Assembly (NCBI RefSeq): GCF_947172395.1
Contig: NC_069099.1
Location: 15,691,740-15,755,739 of the forward strand
From: Bicyclus anynana
Lineage: Eukaryota; Arthropoda; Insecta; Lepidoptera; Nymphalidae
Length of the DNA: 64,000 nt
Direction of reading: 5' to 3'
The translations under genes were made by a program, and so were the position numbers. Shown one piece after another: positions 13,801-23,400 of this stretch. The notes beneath the pieces were generated by a model that worked only from the letters and a program-made list of their open reading frames with translations, did not search any database and was not told the origin of the DNA. Positions within the stretch are counted from its first letter, which is position 1. Each line of letters starts with the position of its first letter.

Positions 13801-16800
13801 AAAAGGAAATGTATGTCATACTACTCATATATGCCCCTAGAATCAAGCTCACCTCCTAAGCAACATTCAATAGGACAAAATGACAGCCGTTACATATTAC
13901 GGAGGAAAAGAGAGATGACTTTAAATATAGAATATAACAGTTAGAATTGCAAGATCTTTATGTCTAATAACCTTAATTAGACTATCACTAAGTTCACAAC
14001 AGTACACAATAGTATACGCGGCAGGAACAACAAGCATGCAAATCACTTGTTATACAACATCGCCATCTTCCTTAATTGGCGCTTTCATTACTGTAGCATA
14101 GAAAAAGTGAGTGTGAAATAGGGTATCTCGGTGACTGATCTATACTCATTAAATAAGGTACACGTAGTCCATGATTACTTGTACGTATTCCGAGATGAAA
14201 CTTACGCTCAAGTTGTTTTATACGATGTGTACAGTGTGTATAGGGAATTTCCCACTTGCTTTATGGTATCGCCACCACTTACACTGATTCTCAGAGAATC
14301 ATCAGAATCGGTTGACAGGAATATATTTAATAGCCTTGATAAGAGTAAGTCTTATGTCATTTGGATCTCAGATTCCGAATGCTAGCAGTACCGATAATTC
14401 TATAGAATGAAGACAAATTTATTATAATCACGACAACAGACTTAGCAGTTACAAAACTGTTAGAGGTAGTCTTCAAGAAATATGGAAAAACCTGAAATAA
14501 TTTTTAAATTCCTGTCAAAACTTAAAAATCGGCTTGTGTAGTGTTTGTCTAAAAGTAAAAGTTTTAGTACATTATATGACTTAATGTCTAAGAACTGACT
14601 CAGTTTAAGTTTCTTGAATCTTCAAGTAACCTACTTAAGAGATCATAAATTTGTAAAGCATATCCTTAAATTCATGCCAAATCGTTAAGAAAGCCTAAAA
14701 ATTCTATGCCACCAGTTTGGAATGTCAGTAACTTCTTAATAAGTTATTTTTTCAATAGTTATATTTTTGTAGGTACTCTCTGAAAAGCGTGTATATGACC
14801 TAACATTACTTAGTATAGGGACAACATGGTATAAAATCTGATGATTTTATTTAATTTTGGCCGAAATTTGGCTCAAAAACCGATAGAAGTATTTAATCTG
14901 GCTGGAAATTATTTGTAAATAAAATAATCACTATCATAATTTTCCTTCAGGAAATAATAAGTCTATTTCATTATTGAATGAAATAAATGAGTAAAGACGT
15001 CACGTAAGAAATCTTCATAACGACTATATCGGTCAGCAGTGTTTTTCCTAAATTTTGTGTGAATATCAATTATATGATGAAATCCTTAAAATTTATTAAT
15101 ATTTGTAAAATATAGTGAATAGGTGATTACATATTATGACACTTGAATGTCCAAGAGATGACAGTTTAAATAAATAATATCCACAGACAATAGATACTTA
15201 TTACTGGCTACCATTCAACAAAATGCATTATTAACAACAAAATGCATTATTAACAAAATGGACTATTGTATTATGCACAGACACAGTCAAGCTTCGTCAC
15301 TAGCTTGTTCTCTAAATAAAGTCTAATCGAATTAGAGATAATATTGTTATAAAAAGTTTTATTTTAATAATCACATTGGCGAAATAATATCATAACGTGG
15401 CGTCACCAGGCGAAAACAAACAGGCTCTCAATATAAAAGCTTCCAGTTACGGTCAATATTTTAATAGCAGCGTTTTACCTGAAATAAAACGCATATTAAA
15501 ATACTTACCTCACTGGAAGCTTTAAGTAATTCCTGCCTGGTGATAAATTGAGCCAATGAGCTAAAGTCGCGCTCAGCGATTTACGAAACTTCCCGAGCCC
15601 GACACCGCCAGGTGGCGCCACATAGCCAGACGTGACGTCAATAAAAGTACGAAAACTGGTATGAAATCGACGGAAACGGAAATGCTACTCTCAATATAAA
15701 AGCTTCCAGTGAGGTAAGTATTTTAATATGCGTTTTATTTCAGGTAAAACGCTGCTATTTACATCTTCGTGAGCGATGTTTTCCCGCGCACGCCACATAG
15801 CTGTGCCGTGACGTATGAAATTTGTATGAAACGATGATGCCAAAACTTGTCCCGTTCCTTCAGAGTTAAACACGTAACATTTGTTGCTACCTTTAATAAT
15901 ATAAAACCCACCATAGTCGTATGACAAAAGAGATTGGATAAACCATTGTTAACCTAGTGTTATAAAGTTACACTGTAAGCGGGTGGGTCTCTCAGACCCA
16001 GATTTTCAATAACTTAGGTACTTTTTCTTTAAATAATATTTCCCGCAGGTACTTCAAGAAGCTGTCTGAAGCGGAGCAACGCAACGAGCACGACCACCGC
16101 TCACGGTCCCGCTCCCGCTCTCGCTCGCGCCGCCGCTCGTACAGCCGCTCGCGCTCCCGCTCCCGCCGCCGCTCGTACAGCCGCTCCCGCTCAAGGAGTC
16201 GCCGCTCCAGGAGTCGCAGCCGTCGATCCAGGTCCCGCAGCAGGCGGTCCAGGTGAACATTTCTGTATTACCATTTGAAACCTTTCCCAGTAATAATAAA
16301 GGGTGTAATTCAACACCGAAAGTCGAACTTCGCCTATTGGACTACAACTCAATTCGGGTTGTACAATAAAATTACAATTGACTATATTGAGTATATGAAT
16401 TGTATCATTGATTGAAACATCTAAGGGCTCCCGCACACGGACCACCGGCCACAAGCACAAAACGCCACTGCCGGCATATTTTCTGTAGTTTTTATACATT
16501 TTATATTATGGATGGTGGCCGCCACACGCTACAATCGTCGCTGCTCGCTTCTTGTGGCCCGCACCGGCCACTAAACGCTGCAAAACACCAATTGCACGAT
16601 TCCGCACCCCTCTCTGTTAAAATTGAATGTATCCAATAACTGCGGATTCGTCTTCTACGACGACGTTTTCCTATCAAAAGCAGCGCAATTAAACCTTCTT
16701 CGTTCGAGTCCATTATGATACTGCATGTGTGAGTAAAAAAGTAGCAGCCATCGACCGCAAGTGTCGACTACCGGACACAAGTGGCTGTCGCGCGCTTCAG

Positions 16801-19800
16801 CTACTTTTGTGGCCCCTTCTTGCTTCTTGTGACCATTGGGGTATCTAGGATTACTTCCTGGGGTGGGCCCACATATTACTATGTGCCTAGTGGGAGTTTT
16901 CAATGTTTTCTTAGGGTTACTATCGCGTTAACGTAAATGCGAATTTATATGGAATTGAAACAGTTGTGCAGCAGTGCCACTAGATGGCACTGTTTCAATT
17001 ACATAGAAATTCGCGTTTACGTTAACGCGATCGTCACAGTATCATATTACCACTAGGCCCTCTGAACAGAGTCGACACTCAATATAATATAATTTCGTTA
17101 TCAATACTTGTGGACGCAGAACTCTGATATGACTCGACTATTATTATTTTTTTTTTTATCTAGGGTAGGTATCCAAAAAGGTCTTAATATATTTTTCAAA
17201 ATCTTTAAGGTTTTTTTTTTTATTATAAGTTGTAATGGTTATTATTTGATACTTTATGTAAAATTATTAGTATTTCCGCGTCCATCATAGAATTTCAAAT
17301 CGGTCCGTAGCCCAGTATCCTAGGGTGAGCACTGGACCATTCTTGGGTGGGCCCGACCCACCCGCTATATACATCTTTGCTTGTGGCGCGCCACTAACAA
17401 TACAAAACCAGAGTTCATTGTTTCAATAGATGCCATGAGGGTTTCATCTCCTCCCGAGAGTGTCGGGTGAGGGGGTACGGGCCTCGAGGCTTTGCCTCCT
17501 TGCCCGAGTAATATATATGTCGCCGGGGAAGCTTGGCTCACTGAAGGCTCTATGGCCTCAGACCTAATAATTATCATGTTTACTCTGTAGTTATTTCGAA
17601 TCGACTTATTATCGAGTAATCTAATCATTTTGCAATCAAAATACTGTTCCGTTTTGATTTAATTAATAATTAGTCTCTCAAGTAATGATGACAGTTGACA
17701 GCAGTAGAAAAGAAACTTTTTAGGTTCTGTGTTGAGATTTTGCTGTCGTAATGGTCAGCAAAATCTACGTTAATTAATTTAATAAATTTAGAATCAAGTT
17801 TTCATGTAATTAGATTTTGATTATTTACTCTTTAAGTAATTAAGATTGTAAAACTTTACCACCATAACGAACGTGGCGGCGATCGACCAATAGGAAATGA
17901 TCACGTAACTCTCATCCAATGGCATCGCGTCCCAAATGGCGCGTACGCGTGTACCGTCACTGTGTATTCACTTTAGTGAGGCATCCTGCCTCCGTCTGTC
18001 TCCGTAGTCTGCTGATTTAGTAATTCAGTTCTAATCGCGCTTTTAAGATGGAATAATCGTCTTCTATTTGTTAAGTATAGTGAAATAGTGAAGTGTTAAG
18101 TAGTGTTATTAAGAAAAGGAAAGTGATTAGTGACTTGGGCTATTAATTGGTTCAATTCTTTGTTGAGCAGCTTGAGGCGTCATGCTGCTTGTCGCGTTAG
18201 TGATTTTGTTCGATAATGTTTCGTGATGAAGTAATAATTAATGATTAAACGAACTTACCTGTACGTGAAGTTCTATCATAATTATGCGAAGGTTTGTCCG
18301 AATAGATTACCACAAAGTATACACAGTAGTAAACACACGGTGCTGCCAGTCCACACTGTATTTGAGATGGATTTTTTTTTTTTTTTTTATACTGGTATCC
18401 CTGCTACCGGATCTGTAATCTTCATTCAGTTTAGAGCAGAGCAGTTTATGCAATTACTAAAGTTGATATTCAAATGTTAAGTTAGACAAGTAGTAATTCT
18501 TATATAATCATATTATATAATAAATATTGTATATATAAATTATATAGACTTTATATATTATTCGGGAAATTGCACAATGGGGTGGGCGGGGTGGTAATCT
18601 ATTCGGACAAACCTTCGCATAATTATGATAGAACTTCACGTACAGGTAAGTTCGTTTAATCATTAATTATGCTTCAGGTTTGTCCTCTAGATTACCACAA
18701 AGTATACACAGTAGATGTTGAGAGTGAAAATATCAACTTTTAGATCACAGTGAATAATTTTATTCCCGAGGAAAAAAGATACAATTATTAAAATTGTTGA
18801 TCAATTATTATTATCGGTCTTGTGATCAATCATTAGAACATTATTTTTAATATAAACAGTATTGAAAAGTACGAAACTATCAAAATTATACTTAGTTATA
18901 TATCTATTACAGAATTTTTCAAATGTTAGGGAGTTACTGCTCCACCCTGCATATTTTATAATCAGATTTAAATTTATATTCAGCCCATGAGCTTTGGAAG
19001 TCGTGGCACACTGTGAGCACAACTGATTTTTGTGACTTTCTAGGTCTTATAAAAAGTTTATTTTCACTACGCAAGCTTTGTGTTGTATGAAAATAAAAAT
19101 GTAGTGTACCAACAGGACATATTTCTGGAAAATTTGGAATAATCAATACAGATGATGAATCAATTGAGATGTTTCAGGACGAGAGCTTTTGATTAAATCG
19201 GGTATCATTATTAAATAGAAAATATTTTAATTCAGTTTTTTGAAACTCAATGATTCATTGGAGAACCAATTTGCTATAAAAAGTAAGTATAATAAATGTT
19301 TCCCAGGTATAATAGTTTTATTATTTGGGCAAGGGTGGACGTAGTCTATGAACTCCCTCATTAAAGTTTTAATATGGTTATCATTGACCACTTCTTCGCC
19401 CAGAATTAGTCAAAGAGCTGATCTACAGCTGTTCCATATTGCAAACCTGATTCATAAAATAATATTAAAAAACTTATAACATTTGGTACGGTACCAAGAT
19501 ACAAATTAATATTACTGTATTTACAAAATATATACACCACTTCTTTAGGTATGTATTGTATTGCCTCACTGAGTTCTCGGAAAGAGAAGACAACATTCCT
19601 GTAACCAGGGCAATCTCTTGATGTACATCTCGGTTGCTGGAATGGGAGATAAACAGCGTTTATGGTGGTTTAATTATAAGTGGTTCTGAAAGTAAAAAGA
19701 CTCTTTTATAAGGGGTACCACGGTTGTGTCAGCCAGAGTGGGGCTATCATTGATCCTTTTTGCATTGTTATCAAATATTTTACTCAACTATTAAATTGTA

Positions 19801-20395
19801 AATGCATCTATAATAAAAGCGTCAGGATCTCTATGCCAAGAAATGTATCTTGCACATTTTTTAGTCAGCCTCCTTGTGAATAAATCAGTTTCTGGTTTTC
19901 CAAAAGGTTGGCATCATGATAGTTCCCATTCAATTTTTGGATGGACGCAACGTGGTTCTTTATCTGCGACATAATAGTCTGCTGAACTGATGTACTTGTA
20001 AGATGCAAGTTACAGTATACAGTTTCTTGTTTGTTGTAAGGTTTGGGAATTCACCGCCTCCCATGCGGTTTGTGTATGAAATAGCTGAGAATTCGTAAGA
20101 ATAATTTGAGTATTTTGATAAAACTTTGCAAAAATTTTCCGTCGAGTCCGGAATGCTGCCAATAAAAATAATTATTGTACTAAATAATAGATGTGTCGTT
20201 CACGTACTGTGTCCGACCACATAACACTAGCACGTTCCTCTCCACAGGCCGCTCCCCAACCCGTAGTTGAGGCATCGCTATAGATTTCTATACAAAACTC
20301 AGTTTGATGAATATCATTAACCACTAAATACTAGTTAATAATGATGATGGTCAAATATTTGTTCTATTTGTAATCTTTCAAATATTGTCATATTT

Positions 20396-20442
<47 letters not shown>

Positions 20443-23400
20443 CGTTTGTTTAGAGCCATCCGTATCGGACGGCGGGTATTCTAAGGTAAGTAACCCCAAT
20501 AAACAAGCGAATGATATGACCTTACAGCTATAATACAGTTAATATTTGCAATTTATTGACTTCCTTTTTAATTTTCAAAATCTTTTCCTCAGGTAAAGTG
20601 ATTTGTAGTTCTGTTCTGAGAATTGATTATGAAACCCAGAAACTTACGAACATTATTAAGTTGACCTCTCAACAGATTTATTATAAGCATAGATGAACAG
20701 TAGGTACTGATAATAATCCCCAAGGCCTTTTGGGAGTATAAGCTATTATTAGATATAATAAAATATCATCAAAATATATTGTGACTACTTGATCTCAGTA
20801 AATTGGTCACTGCTTTTATTATTTTGATCCAGACAACGGACGCAGTAATACGGCCAAAATACAATAAATTATTGTTGAAGATAAGAAGTGTCAATAAATC
20901 TGTTCAGTTATTTGAAGTTTAGTATGAATCTATATTTCCTATTATGTTTTCTAATTAAAAATGAAGGAATTAAAAGTTGATCTAAGCAAAGTTTGCATTC
21001 CGTAATAGCGTCTATTACATGTAAGATCATGGATAGGACGTTCGTATATCAATATTTTCTGACATGGAAGTATTCGCCTTACAGGAACGTTTCTCTGTTT
21101 TGGTGAACTCGAATGTACCGAAGGAACAATAAAAGTCGTTGACTCAAAAGAGGCATCTTTTAGGTACCCTTTTATCTATGACATTATAATAGCATCACTG
21201 ACCACCAATCATAAAAGTTTGAAAGCCTGCCGGCATATCTTACCCTGTCTGTTGGTGGTTTCGACTTTCGATCGCGATGTCGCGACGGACGTGACGACCA
21301 TGTGACGACAGTTCAAACTGTCGCACGTCAGAGTTGGCGTGGTGATTCTTGTAGGCAGGCTCCTTTGTCTTCCGAGTAACTTTTAACCTGTAATTCTGAG
21401 GAGAAATAGACCAGTTTCTATGTTCCCCTTATGGCTTATCCTTTGTGGAGGACAGCTTCATAGGAGCGAGTTTCATTTCCGCTCCAGATCTTTTATTTTT
21501 ATTATTATTATTATTTTTTTTTTTTTTTCAGCCAAACCTTAACCAAAGAGAAGTTTATCGATGTTGATCTCTGATATCTTACTTCAGCGTATTAAGGAGT
21601 AAATTCCTTCATACCATAGAATCATGGCTAGAACACCTGAATTTAAGGGTATCCAACAGTATTTGTATAGGCACAGTAATTTTTGGTTCTGACGACATTA
21701 GTGTAGTGTCAGCCAGCTCCTTAGCTGATATTGCGGTAGCTCTATTGTATGGTTTGTTTTTATCTCTTAAGTGCGGCCTCTGTGGTCGCACCTACCACTA
21801 CCGGATTAAGCATTGGTGCCAGGTTGCAAGGTGCAGTTTTTAATATTCGTGTATAACCTCCTTGCTCGTATATTTTGGCACCTGACCCCGCTATGTGTTG
21901 TAGGCGAATAGCCAGATCTAGCTGGATGACATCGCTATAACACTTTGGTTGTGAAGGGTTCTCTTCTAGAATCATAGGAAGTTCATTGTCAAGTACTGAT
22001 AATGTCGACTTCTACGAGTCGAATCTACGAGTAGGTACTTCAGCGCTGCTGTATCCGGATTGACGACCGTATTAGTCGAATGAAATTCACTGGCGGTATC
22101 AGCAACTTTCTAGTTGAAAAACTTAAGCATTGGCACTTTTTATGATAAGAAAATACCAAACAGAATATGTTTTCACCTATTCTATTCCCTTAAGATTATC
22201 TGCAATCTCATTTTTTTTTTTTAATATTCTTTACAAGTTAGCCCTTGATTACAATTTCACCTGATGGTAAGTGACGATGCAATCTAAGAGGGCAGCGGGC
22301 TAACTTGATAGGAGGAGGATGAAAATCCACACCCCTTCCGGTTTCTAGACGACATCGTACCGGAACGCTAAATCGCTTGGCGGTACGTCTTTTTCGGTAG
22401 GGTGCCAGAGCCAAAGCCTCCCACCAGCCAAGAATTTATTGCCGTGGGTTAATTAAGACAAGGTGATAGTCCCGGAGACCGCCACGCTATGCTTAATGCT
22501 AATGATTAATATCGTGTAGTGTGATATTCCCTTAGAATCAATCATAATAAGAATCATAATTTCAAAATTATTATTTGCGTTAATTACGGTAAAAATGATA
22601 GTCCCTAAGACTACCCGCAATGCTATGATTAATAAGACGCAATTATCAAATGTTACATTGATATTTTTTCTCATGTCGTTTATAGAGTGATAATCCCGTA
22701 GATTACCCGCGATGTTATATTGCAAACATCCGTTTTTTCAAGTGATAACCCCGCAGGTTATTAATTGCGTCAATATTATTATTTTCGTTTATTACGGCAA
22801 AGTCCCTAAGACTACCCGCAATGCTATGATTAATAAGACGCAATTATCGAATGTTACGTTCATATTTTTTCTCATGTCATTTATAATGTGATAATCCCGT
22901 AGATTACCCGCGATGTTATGTTCCAAACATCCGTTTTTTCAAGTGATAACCCCGTAGGTTAACAATGATGTCTATTGACATAAAAAGATTATGAGGGTAA
23001 ATGAACTTATTTTACCTTCAATGTTTAATGTGTCCTGCAATGCGGACAATGAAGCGGGCGATGACTTGATGAGTTTTTCGATTCTGATGACACTGTTGAT
23101 GAGGTGGACAATCTTCTTGGAGACTAGGACGACCTTTCTTTCTGTCGTGCGCGCGTCAGTATCTTACCCAATTTCTTAATTTTTCTTGCTATATTATCGT
23201 ATTCTTCAGATAAAGGAGTTTGTTTTCCCTTTTCTAACACTAACAAAGGAAAGTAATCTTTGAACTGTTTGTTTCGTTATACAAAAAACTGACGCGTAGG
23301 CACGTGTAGCCCGGCGAAGCACAGAATGTGTAATGAAGATTACAGATCCGGTAGCAGGGATACCAGTATAAAAAAAAAAAAAAAAAATCCATCTCAAATA

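Larger units (their letters stand above)
10489..15759 (+). mobile_element. DIRS-type tyrosine-recombinase retrotransposon, decayed, copy E1 (intron 6)
   Basis: The left end (10491-10530) is a perfect 40-bp inverted match to 15425-15464, and the right end (15699-15757) a perfect 59-bp inverted match to 15465-15523. The adjoining 15425-15523 block is therefore the reverse complement of both termini joined, which is the internal complementary region (ICR) that defines DIRS elements. A wider inverted pair is 10509-10667 with 15551-15711. Four bases TATT are shared by both outer ends and the ICR junction, fitting recombinase-mediated integration. Inside are 5' tandem repeats (about 11280-12200), reverse transcriptase remains (about 13370-13575) and recombinase remains (about 14770-14960), all on the plus strand and full of stops. 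A SINE sits at 12283-12545. Confidence 0.85.

Noticed and set aside
15691..15927. Minus-strand open frame of 78 codons at the right end of DIRS copy E1
   Set aside because: It runs from terminal-repeat sequence into flanking intron with no recognisable product.
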